DNA of 64,000 nt from Tethya wilhelma (lineage: Eukaryota > Porifera > Demospongiae > Tethyida > Tethyidae): contig CAXIPT010000006.1 of assembly GCA_964030475.1 (NCBI GenBank), forward strand, positions 529,231 to 593,230. The letters run 5' to 3'. This document shows positions 24,801 through 35,432 of this stretch, piece by piece. The notes under the pieces were generated by a model, which did no database searches, was not told where the DNA came from, and saw only the letters and a list, made by a program, of their open reading frames with translations. Numbering within the stretch: the first letter of the stretch is position 1; each line of letters starts with the position of its first letter. Both the position numbers and the translations under genes were made by a program.

Positions 24801-25546
24801 TTGCCAGCTCAGCAAAGGCGCACTCGTGTCGTACCTCCTCTGCAAAACAACTACCATAATCTTTTGCACGTGCTACACACGCACCGAGGTTTAATTATGG
24901 CACCTTTACCAAATCATCTATAACAATGAAAATCAAACTATAATTATGCAAAAAAAAACCCAAAAAAACAGGTGAAATATTTTTCACCAACTGCAAAGTT
25001 CTGAAATTACAGTAGCTACATCCCCTTTTCATGTACTTGGCTTATATACTGACCTTGCAAATGATTGTGCACTACAGTGGTGCTATCTCGACCGTCACTA
25101 GCCTGAATTGAAAGTGGAGTTTCCATTTCTCTATCTGTATTTGTTTCAGTTTCGAATTCGAGCTGTTTGTCACTTTCACATTTGTCATCATCAATAATGG
25201 TTACTTGTGAGTCTACAGCGAAATTAATGTAAGTTTAAACTTTTGTGGTTACTTACTATCGAAATTCAAACTGCATTCATAATGCAGTCCACGGACATGA
25301 CTGTCTGTAAAAATGTTCCTATTAACATGTACACAACAGTCTATGATCTTACTGACCTTGAACTCTAACTTGTGAGTAATCATAATTTGCTGCCACTGAG
25401 GCTATACGATTAGCTTTGCCTTGACGACCATCGGCAAACAGTGGAGTTTTCTCAGTAGGCATTTTATTTCCAAGCTCTTTATTGTCACTTTCCGACTTAT
25501 CCCAGCCATTCTTGTTTAATGTGTCTATAGTATGACGATGCAGCAA
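21807..25546 (-). CDS. Two-pass membrane glycoprotein, array gene D, with extra linker exons
   Basis: The membrane/ectodomain exon is 22816-21807. Four upstream exons have good splice sites and phase-1 borders: 23436-23272, 23697-23515, 25212-25054 and 25524-25357. Each is a multiple of three. Reading through from an ATG at 25546 directly into the 25357 exon gives a continuous 568-aa model. Linker exons carry ESTPLL, EKTPLF, a degraded METPLS and SENAVLV, so this gene has several copies of the dileucine exon in different states of decay. The ectodomain has the full hallmark set (DQVVYQDGGMIPLYL, VIKKFAYFT, YNQIYQTCTI...CHFEV, GCIFASSPVP) and a final membrane segment ending YLFVHRYS. Which linkers are used in mature mRNA is unknown. 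The old first exon at 25627-25728 is broken. Confidence 0.65.
24685..24842. mobile_element. Perfect 42-bp inverted-repeat foldback element
   Basis: Arms at 24685-24726 and 24801-24842 are perfect reverse complements (left arm starts CAGAGGAGGTACGACACGAG) around a 74-bp spacer. The perfect arms suggest recent insertion of a small non-autonomous element. The rest of 23698-25053 shows no gene. Confidence 0.75.
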
Positions 25547-25626
25547 GTGAGAGAGTGTGTCAATTTTGATTTATGCCCAGTCTATTCACATGGTAATTTA
25601 CATCACTGACATGCATGCAGACTCAC

Positions 25627-25728
25627 TATAAATTAATTGGTCTTGTTATTAAATTTTGTCCTCTCCTCGTTTTGGGCAGGGATTCCAAGGCGCTTATTTT
25701 TATCCTGATCAGCTGGTCACTCGGCCAT
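25627..25728 (-). pseudogene. Broken first exon, MAE-stop
   Basis: The sequence aligns to exon 1 of gene E (28261-28135), including the CATG start context, the CTGCCCAAAA-GAGGA stretch and the GTGAGTCTGCATG donor. A small deletion makes codon 4 TGA, so translation from this ATG stops at once. It is probably the original first exon of gene D. Confidence 0.65.
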
Positions 25729-26052
25729 GTTCACAGAAATTTTGAGGTTAATGATATAAAAGCTTCTCAAGCAACAGCAAAGTGGACTTACTCTCTGGGA
25801 CTTACAATAGAATCACGTGGCATAGCCACGTGGATGTGGTCAGCTTGGTGAATTTGTGTGCATATTGACTTCAAAATGATTGTGTAACATGCAACTTGTA
25901 TTGTTCACACAAATGACATTAAACTTTGTGATTATCAGCTGTTTTTAGACTGAATCACACACTAGATAACTGTTAACAATTTGGAAATAATGTAACTGCA
26001 ACAACAATAAGAATGATAATACCAAGAAGTACATGCAAATATTGTTGAATGT

Positions 26053-28261
26053 TCAATCATGGCGTACTATAAGATAGAAAGTGATGCATACACTTAAAAT
26101 CAATAACAAAAATAAAGTACCACCTACAACCAGAATGATAATTGAGGTTGTTGTCAATTTCACTGGCTCAGCAGTAACATACAGTTGAATATACGTTGGT
26201 GGTGACTGTTTAGGAGCTGGACTTGAGGCAAATAGGTAACCTTTTTTGTTTAGAACTTCAAAGTCACATGTTTGATTGAAGGAATCAAGCCTTAAAGCAC
26301 ATTCTTGATAAATATTATCATCAGTATAGTTGCTAATGTTATAGGAGATAAATTCTGACCAATATTCAATGTCAACCACTAGTTCTCCATCAGTTGCATA
26401 TTCAGTTTCAATATCAATAACCAACACAAAGAAATAATAGCCATATGAAAATATATTTGAGAATAGCAGTGAAGTTGTGGCATTAACAGTGGGATTAACC
26501 GATTGTGTTGATTCAAATAGATAGCCACAAATATTATTAAATTTTAGTGAAATTTGTGGATCATTACCCGTGAAGGATTTGAATTCAACAATACTATCGA
26601 AGACGTGCAAATTCAAGTAAACTTGATATATTGTATTTGGAACTACCTCGAAAGAATTCTCAACAATTCTCAAACTAATATGTACATTGGCTTCGTCCAT
26701 GAAATAGGCATATTTTTTAATCACAAAATACGTATCATACGCATTTAATATGATGTTGCTGCTGATAAAATTTTCAGTGTTGTATAGTGGTTCCAAGGTT
26801 ATGTAAGCAAGATTGACACTATACGATTCCGTAGCAGCTTCTATAGAAAGATCAATACTAGGATTTACCATGACTGACAAAGACTGGTACTCATTGATAT
26901 TCTTATAAGGCAGTTCATAATGGTCAGCATAAAAAAGAGGAATTGGTTTATCATCTTGGTAGACTAGTTGTTGATTAGTCAATATGGGTTGTGGTTCATC
27001 AAGGTAGTGTATGAGAACTGCTAAGTATGATAGAGTACACCCTCCCATCAATGTTGTGATGACAAAAGCTATCCACATGCCTCTACAGTGAGACTCAGAG
27101 CTACAGCAGATAGTAGAGCCAGCTGCATAATTGAATCAAGAATTATACATTCAGTTAATTCATAAGATAAACACATGGGGAAACTCCAGAACTTCTTATA
27201 TAAATTCTGTCGTATCTTTAGTTTGGAGAAAGGTATAATCACGAAACAAAGTTTGCTACAAAGCTACATCTATCTACTACTTGCAACTATAGTTTGGTGA
27301 TATGAGCTAGTTCTCTTTTTGGCTCAGTGAACTACACGATTACAAAGGGGGTACCCCTAAAATCATGCATGTTTGCATGCGGGTAACTCCGGAAACTATA
27401 TAGCAATTTTTGCACAGCAAAGTGGAGACATAATTATTATGGTCTTATAGTGCTGACTGACCTTTGGAAATGACAAAATAGATAATAGCCAGCTGCTTAG
27501 GAAATGTCACAAAAGTGCTGTGGAGTTGAGAAAAATCTGAAGATTTGACTAGGAACAAAAAAACATAAGCTTTTTTTTGCGATTTTGAATGACTAGTGTA
27601 AACAAATTATTTTCTAGTTACAGATTCAAACAAGTTTAGCTAGCCAAACCAGCTGCACATGCCAAGTTGGGCAGTAGTTGGTGTATGTGTGGCCTAAGTT
27701 AGATCAGCTAAACTTGACGAAGTTCTGCAAAGGCTCAGCGACAAAGTTGAGTTTCCAGAGTTACCCCCACTTACCCCATGCACTTATATGCCTTAGTAAA
27801 CCTTTTTGATGTCGACATGCAGAGATACACTGAATGATTGTAAAACTCACCTAGTGGATTTACAGCAGCTCTGGCTTGATGACTGACAGCAAGCAGTGGG
27901 GTATCTGCTACAGGTATTCGATCTTCATGCTCTTCATAGTCACTTCCTGATTCATCCTTATTGTTGACAATGGCTGTGGCAACATGCAGCAAATTATTGT
28001 TCCATGAACAAGTGTACATGCAGTGCTCACAGAAATTGCACAGTAAGCAGCTTTATGACAGTGTGCTATTCCGGGCTATTAGTCTCGCTAGCCAGACTCC
28101 TATTTTATATTAAATCTCTAGCATGCAGACTCACCATTGATCTTGACACCAATACAATTCTTCTCTATTTCCTCATTTTGGGCAGGTTCCTGCTCACTGA
28201 CTGGAAAGCTAGTGTTTTTATCATGATCACTGGGTATACGTTTGTAAGCTGATTCAGCCAT
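26053..28261 (-). CDS. Two-pass membrane glycoprotein, array gene E
   Basis: Exons 28261-28135, 27973-27851 and 27122-26053 give 439 aa with phase-1 introns. Exon 1 encodes MAESAYKRIPSDHDKN. Exon 2 carries ADTPLL; here the acidic residue is one position closer to the leucines than in the canonical signal. Exon 3 begins with a Cys-containing juxtamembrane piece, then a membrane segment. The ectodomain has NQQLVYQDDKPIPLFY, VIKKYAYFM, YTDDNIYQECALR...CDFEV and [11 protein letters not shown], where the usual Cys after the second Cys pair is replaced by Tyr. It ends with a membrane segment and VRHD. A tail of 180 bp separates it from gene F. Confidence 0.8.
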
Positions 28262-28461
28262 GATGAAAGGTCAACAAACAACAAAACAGTATTATACATG
28301 ACATCATGCATGACCCTAGCCTCGTACCCCAGGCTCTGGCCTAGACCCCCTAGCTAGCTTAGCTGGCACCTCACCGCAAAAATTCAATCATAATAATAAT
28401 TATAATTTTAACAATAATAATTATTACATCATAATCAATTATGGTTATTATTGTTCAACAG

Positions 28462-30318
28462 CTAGTGTACAACTAACACGTAGAAAGTAATGCATACATT
28501 GAAGATAAATACAAAAAATAAAATTCCACTAAAAGCTATATAAATTAGAGGTTTTGTTGTCAGTCTTACAGGCTCACCAGTGACATTTAACTCTATATAG
28601 TGGTTTGAAACTGATTCCCTTGGTACTGGAGTAGAGGCAAATATACATCCCTGTCGATTATGAACTTTAAAGTCACACTTTTGATGCAAGGGACTAATGC
28701 CACCAAATTTTAAAGTACAGTTCTGATAACTATCACCGTAGTTGCTAATATTATAGTGGAAAAACATTGATGAATATTTAACATCAACTGTTACTGGTCC
28801 CTCATCCGTATGATCAACAGGTTGAAGAGTGTTAATACGCAATACAAAAAAATAATAGCCATACGAATATAATGATTCAGTAGAGATTACTAGTGAGGTA
28901 GTCACATTAACAGTATGATTAACTGGTAAAACCCAATCACAATAACCATAGTTATTTAAATTGTCATTATCCATCACGTATCTAAATTTAGCAAAATTAT
29001 CCAAAATGCACAATTGCAAGCCGGAATCATCATTCGGATCATTTGGATCAAATGGGAATGAACTTTCGGTGATAGTTAAGTTAATCTGCACATGTGCTTG
29101 ACCCGTGAAGTAGGCAAATTTTTTAATTACAACTTTATAAGCATTATATGAACTTAACATGACATGAGTGGCTGTGTTAAGTTCAGTATCAATATTATAC
29201 AGTGGTTCAATACAACCAACAGGACTCTTCACATAAACAAAATGGATAGTTTTCGTAACGAGATCAGTACTGGGATTTGCCACTACCGAAACAGATTTGA
29301 ATTCGCGTACATTCTCGAAAGGCAGTTCAGAGGGGTCAGCAAAATAAAGAGGAATTGCTTTACCATCCTGGTAGATTACTTGATTAGTTGAAATGGGTTT
29401 TGGTTCGACAAGGTAAGAAATGAGAACTCCTGAATACGATAGTGTACATACTCCCATCATTGTTGTGATGAGAACAGCCAGACACTTCTTTCCACGTTGT
29501 GTGCTACAGCAGCTGGTAGTCGTGGGGCCAGCTGTAAATAAATTATAATTATATGACCATGCAGGAATCAAAATTTAATGTATAATATTATAACATTGTG
29601 GGCTTGCATGAATAAGTATATATATGTCCAAAAAAATTCCACTCCATCCAAGTTGGAGTTTACAGTTGGAATAATGTAGCTGAACTATTTGGCAGCAACA
29701 AGCCTAACTGCATGGGTTATAATAATTATATCAGTAAAGTCATAATACTGTATTTTGGTTGCCATAATTATATGCAAGTACTATGTGCACATGCAAATTG
29801 TCAAATTTAAATTCGTCAATATTTTTATTTTACTTTCTACGTAGCAAACCATCAAATTTTGTGACTGTCAATATTTCTCACTTACATAAAATTAATTATA
29901 TTATGGTACTTTAAAAAAATACAACCAACCACTAGCTCCTAAAGGATCACGACTCATGGTCACACGATTATGACTGTTAGCAAGAAGTGGGGCATCTGCT
30001 TCTTCAGTGGAGGGTTCATTTTGCACTTTATTGTCGTTGTCTAATTCATCCCTAGGGCTCTCATTGATAATAGCTATCAGTGTGGCTATACATCATGTGA
30101 GCAAGTGTGCATGCATGTGTCAAGTTTAATTTACATGCATATTGGTAAATGACCATCTCAGTGACAGTGAGCAGGTTCTTGTTATCATAGTAGATCTTAG
30201 ACTCACATTTGTTCTTGACATTTATGCAATTTAGATTCTTTTCTTCAAGAATTGGAAATTGTTCATTTATATCTTGATCTCGAGCTCCAGGCTTACTGGG
30301 TAAGTTTGATCCAGCCAT
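28462..30318 (-). CDS. Two-pass membrane glycoprotein, array gene F
   Basis: Exons 30318-30207, 30085-29930 and 29531-28462 give 445 aa with phase-1 introns. The tail starts MAGSNLPSKPGARDQD and exon 2 has ADAPLL. Exon 3 starts with a Cys-rich juxtamembrane piece (TTTSCCSTQRGKKC), a membrane segment, then NQVIYQDGKAIPLYF, VIKKFAYFT, YGDSYQNCTLKFG...CDFKV and GCIFASTPVPR, and a C-terminal membrane segment ending FYVLVVH. Closest to gene E in the ectodomain and membrane parts. The ATG lies only 12 bp from the end of the open frame of upstream gene G. Confidence 0.8.
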
Positions 30319-30329
30319 GTTCAACTTGA

Positions 30330-32090
30330 TTAAAAATTTTGGATACAGATATCATGTGACTTGCATGCATTACCATGGTGGGTGGGCCCAAACTGAGCTG
30401 CATTTATACTGATTGCATTCATGATCTTTGAAAAAACTGCACAGTGACTGTCAATCACATGTATAATAGCTATATTCACACTGATCATTTGGTTGATCAT
30501 GTATACACTGTATAATATTGTCAGACTTAGACATGCACGAACAAGTATAAACTTAAAGGACAAAATTATATGTAATTGCATGTAATTTAAACTGAAGAAA
30601 ATTCCAGCAAGGGTTAAAAATACAATAGAGTTTGTCGTGAATCTTGCGTACACTGGCTCAGCACTGACAAACAATTGAATGTAAGATGGCTGTGATGACT
30701 TTTCAGTTGGTACGGGACTTGAGGCAAATATACAGCCAAGTTTATTTTGAACTTCAAAATGACACCTTTGTGATTTCCAGTTTGGATTTGAAGGACTAAA
30801 AAGACATGTATTATAAATGTTGTCATAGTTACTGATGTTATAGAAGCCACTTTCAGACGAGTATTCGACGTTGACACTAGCACTTTCTTTGTCATTACTT
30901 AATACAAAGAAATAGTAACCCCGCCACAGATCGTCTTTCTCTAGTGGGGTAGATGTTGCATTGAATGTGACAACAGGTTCTGGTGTACTTTCTACGGATG
31001 AGCAATTATTATCCATAAAGCATTTGAAGTTAGCTAGTTTGTTATAAAAGGCGTATAGACTCAAATTTGCAGCAAAACTTTCAACAATTGTTACGTTAAT
31101 GGACAGAGAAGACTGGCCAGAGAAATACACAAACTTTTTAATCACAAAATGATCATCAGTACTTAGATTGACATTGTTCACTTTAAAATTTTCAGGGCGC
31201 TGATCGTTCATTAGTGGATCACAAGAATGAGGCGAATTTACAAAAAAAAAAGTTGACAGTCCAATCATCAGTGACTATAACTGAGATCATCACTAGGAAC
31301 CACTTGTACTGACACAGATTGATACTTATTCACGGAGAAATCAGGATGGCTAGCTTGGTCAGTACTAAAATACAGAGGAATCGGATTACCATCTTGGTAG
31401 ACTACTTGATTGGTTTTAATGACAGGAGAATTAGGAAGGTATCCGGCAAAGAAAAGAAAACCGAATATGCTTCCAGTGCACATGAAAAATATAAGAACTG
31501 CCATGACAAGACACACACACTTAGTCACACTTTGGGTGCTACAGCGTCTGCTGACCACAGGTTTGGAACTGGCTGCTAGAAAACAAAGATTGCTTAAGCT
31601 TATCACTAAGTCTTGTCAATATATAGTACAATCATGATTATCGGATCGGAGTATCCACTTAGTTATAGCTAACATTGTGAGTGATTGTGAATCGAATTCA
31701 CTATTACTTTTTGTTCTTTATTGTTGTGAAGTAGTGGGGTATTCTCTTCTTCATCATCTTCGTCTTCATCTTTATCTGTTGCTGTAGGCTGTCCATCATT
31801 ACTAATATCCTCATCATATTCATCATCTTCATTGATAGTGACTATCAATAGAAAGCCCGTCAATCAGTGTGCACACGTGCAAGCATGTAAATTTGTATTT
31901 TAGTCTAAGAGCAGATTAACATATGCAGAGACTCACCGTTGCTTTGGTTATTGTTCTTCTGATCCATTTTGGAAACTAAGAAGTGTTCAAAACTCAAGGG
32001 AGTGCCTTTAATATCCTCATTTTTTACAGCACCACCAAGGATAGGAGAAGTTTCTGGCTCACTAGGGTAGTTGGAAGCTGATTCAGCCAT
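30330..32090 (-). pseudogene. Array gene G, frame disrupted in the ectodomain exon
   Basis: Exons 32090-31937 (MAESASNYPSEPE) and 31841-31674 (very acidic, with EENTPLL) are intact. The third exon starts at 31575 with a Cys-containing juxtamembrane piece, a membrane segment and NQVVYQDGNPIPLYF, but the frame ends at 31268. The expected continuation (WTVNFFFVNSPHSCDP) needs two frame changes within about 40 bases, one of them in a run of ten Ts at about 31251-31260. The rest of the ectodomain and its C-terminal hydrophobic segment are then open to 30330, with an unusual extension. It may be a recent pseudogene or a sequencing error at the homopolymer plus one real change. Confidence 0.6.
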
Positions 32091-32220
32091 TTATATACAA
32101 CATTTGCAGCAGAAATTTGAGCACAAATTAACTTAATCTCTCTTAATGATCACTGAATGATAGGCAAGCGTCAATCTTGCCCCACCCCCTAAAGCTTTTG
32201 GCAAGTGTCGTGTGATCATG

Positions 32221-32716
32221 AGTGGATGGGGCTGCCTTTTCTCGAAGGCATTGTGAAAAACAACATAATCATCATTGAAAATCTGCACAAAACCTTGTTT
32301 ATTTCACACATGTATATATAACATTGGGGCTATGTAATTCACTTCACAGTCACATCAAAAGTATTGTGATTCATCTCGTCAGGATCAGAGTGATCCATCA
32401 CTAGATTAAGAATCTTCTTGTGAAATAATTACGCATGATCTTACGTACATACACCACAGTCCAATCACTAATAAGACAAGCGTCAAGATCAATCCAAGAG
32501 TCAGACAAAATATTGACACCGCAGTAAACTTCTCATGTTCTGCAGTAAGGCTATTACAAAAAGTGCAGATAGCAAAGATGGGTGGGGCTGCCTTTTTCAC
32601 CCCATTACTCATTGACAGTCGAAAAAAACCAACCAAATAATTATTATAAGGTAGACAAAAAATCTGCACAAACTTGGTCTATTGGACACATGTATATAAC
32701 ATGGGAGCTATGTATA
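32221..32716 (+). repeat. Diverged direct repeats flanking a gene relic
   Basis: 32221-32343 and 32577-32716 share the order GGGGCTGCCTTTTYC, AAATCTGCACAAA and ACACATGTATATA.AACAT...GCTATGTA, indicating a local duplication of about 130 bp. Confidence 0.55.
32406..32560 (-). pseudogene. Relic of a C-terminal membrane segment of the array family
   Basis: The frame reads TAEHEKFTAVSIFCLTLGL, then a hydrophobic segment LILTLVLLVIGLWCMYVR, matching the end of gene H (VVHEQFTIPSVACLTFAG, then hydrophobic, then basic). Nothing of the ectodomain remains beside it. Confidence 0.5.
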
Positions 32717-32851
32717 TGCTGGGCAACAAAACACACTAACATACATACACACAATCAAACATATACATCACATAACCGAAAAATTATATTACAGTACCAA
32801 CAAAAATCCAAAACGTCATCCAAAAAATAGCCAAAAACTTCCTATTCGTCC

Positions 32852-34768
32852 TTAGGATTTCTTTCTCACTGATCTTCTAGCCGAGATCCATCCATAAGCA
32901 ATCAAACCGCTCAGAAAGAGAAGGAAAAAAGCACCAGCAAATGTCAGACAGGCTACGGAAGGAATGGTGAACTGCTCATGAACAACGTGAACGCTCAGCT
33001 CGACAAAACTTGGTTCTGCTCCATCATCGAGAATGGGACTGGAAACGAACAAACACCCTCGTCTGTTTGAGAGCACGAAATCACAAGTAGTGGTTCGTTC
33101 CTCACTGGGCTCGATGTTACAAGAACCAAAAGCATCATCTTTATCGTAGTCTGTGATGTTGTAGAAGGAAAATTGGGTTGTGTAGTCATAGTTGAATGTT
33201 ATCTCTTCTTCAGTTCGGAGAACAAAATAGTAGTAGCTCGAAACCGGGGTATAATATTCGAGTGAATTCAGACCAGACTTCAGCGGAATTATTCTTAAGA
33301 ATTTACAGTCGCCCTTTCTATCTTTGAAGCAATCGTAATCAGCTTGGTTCTCAATGACGAACAGTTCAACTTTGGTAGAAGGAGTGTCAAAGACGTTGAA
33401 TGTTAAATCGAGTAAAGTATCGGCTGTAAGATAACCAGCATCTCTGATTTTCAAAACTTCGCCAGAACTAAGGGTGATATTTTCCGATTCAAACATATCA
33501 GTCTTATCATGAAGAGCCGCACAAGCATCACTTCCTTTAACAAACACAAAATCCACATTTGTGTTGACAATTTCTTCATCAGAGTTAAGTCTCACCGAAA
33601 CAGACTCGTACCAGTAGGTATTTGGACCACGGGGGATGTCAGTTTTGCTGGAGAAATAAATTGGGACTGTGTTGCCTTGAAGGACTCCCTGTGTCGTGGT
33701 TTGAGTCGGGTAGGGGATGTAAGAGAGGGCTCCGAAGCCGGCAAGAAGGGTAGAGATGAGGAGGAAGGTGAGCAGTAGGGAGAGAGAGAAGTAGCAGCAA
33801 CAGCCACAGGAGGTGGTAGAATGTTTGGAAGAGGCTGAGAAATGCATACAATAGTACAAAAGACTGGTAATAGTTTAGAGAAGTACAATGTAATGAATAT
33901 TGGCATGATTTGATCGTGCATTGTCATCAAAAAGAGTTTGGTCTATGTATATTTGTATCAACTGTGCGTCTATAGGTATTATTATTATTCAGGCAATGAA
34001 TATTTTCCTATTAGCTCATAGCTGTATGTATTGAATATTCATGGTCGGCTAATACAACAACAAAAACACATGATCAACATGAGGCTATCAGATTGCTCTA
34101 TCAGTAGTGAGCTGATGATAGATTGGTAGTTGGGTACTTCAATAAAGTGTATCATTACCCTGTAGTACTACTATACATTATCTTCAATTGGTTTCATGCA
34201 ATGTTGCAGACCAATAGAGCATAATGAATGTCTAGTAAAATGTGAAAGCCACTGTGCTTTTATTAGAATCCCTATAATTATAAATTATTATGATTTAAAT
34301 TGAACTTTGGTACACCATAGCTCTGCCATAGCACACAGAAAAGTGGTGAAGTACAATACCACTCACTCTAAAAGGTTAATGGGGTTAGGAATTGAATAAT
34401 TCACAGTTAGATTTGTGGTGCTGTTTATGGTCTATTAGTTCCTTCTATGATTTCACCTTTGGGAATTGGGTATCACTTCCAAAACAACTAACAGTATTGG
34501 GAAAGTGTTCATTTAGTGGTCACTTAGGAGCAACAGTTACTGGAACTGTCTTGCTACCTCAAAAAAGTGTTATAGACTGTCAAACCACACAGAGACAGAC
34601 ACTGATACTTCAAAGTTCGAACACCCAAGTTTTCAACTTACTTTTCTTGGAGGAAGAAGAGACTCCTGACTGCTGACTTGTGTCTCCCTGCTCTGTCACT
34701 CCATACTGCTTCTCAGGATCCTTACTGTCAGACAAAAGAGGTGAGCCTTCTTTAAGTTCACGATCCAT
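32852..34768 (-). CDS. Two-pass membrane glycoprotein, array gene H
   Basis: Two exons, 34768-34642 and 33834-32852, phase-1 intron, 369 aa. The short cytosolic tail MDRELKEGSPLLSDSKD carries a canonical acidic dileucine signal (EGSPLL) within the first 15 residues. Then a Cys cluster (TSCGCCCYFS), a membrane segment, and the ectodomain: QGVLQGNTVPIYFS, YESVSVRLNS, two conserved cysteines around YDKDDAFGSCNI...CDFVL, NRRGCLFVSSPI, and a final membrane segment with a Ser/Arg/Lys tail. It has one fewer exon than A-F because tail and dileucine are in one exon. It is divergent from plus-strand gene I, with which it shares a short upstream region. Confidence 0.85.
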
Positions 34769-34949
34769 GGTCCAGGTCTCTAGCTCTATTGGGATATCAA
34801 ACGTGGTAAACGTCGACAGCGTAAAAAAAACATACGCACCATACATCGCATGAGCATAGCGCATGCGCACGAGCGAGCTCTAGCGAGCGATAACTGAGCA
34901 GGGGTGGTAAAATTGGCGGTTTAGCTGTCTATCTGTCCAACTTGACAAA
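34769..34949. promoter_or_regulatory. Probable bidirectional promoter of genes H and I
   Basis: Only about 180 bp separate the H start codon from the first candidate 5' exon of gene I (ending at the GTAAGT donor after 34999). The region is relatively GC-rich around 34850-34890. Confidence 0.4.
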
Positions 34950-35432
34950 GGACATGGTGCAAAAGCTGAAACTGAGTGCTATTGCAGAGTCATACTACGG
35001 TAAGTTATAGTTATTTGTCTTGCAAAACCGTTATGACCCAGTACCATATGGCATGCAGATCTGAGTGCGTGTTATTTAGAAAACTAGCAACGTGTAGACA
35101 TACCGCTGCAGTACGTCCATAGCGGATGTTTCAGACTATTTGAGTGTATAAAATGCACTCTATATCCTTTTTGTAGGCAGTTGACTATATGTATTCTTTA
35201 GTGTAACATGCTACACAGTGTATGTAGTGGCTAACTTATAATAGTGATTCAGCCTATGATTCGATATTCAGTGTCAGAGTGCATGGTGACTCAACTGATT
35301 CAGTACCACCTAATTCCAGGTATTAGAATATGATATTGTTGTGTTATTTTATAATTTTAGAGAAGACACTAGCTCTCTGACCGAACTGTTTCACCAAAAG
35401 AACTCGACTGAGCTAAATTGAGCAAGTTTAAT

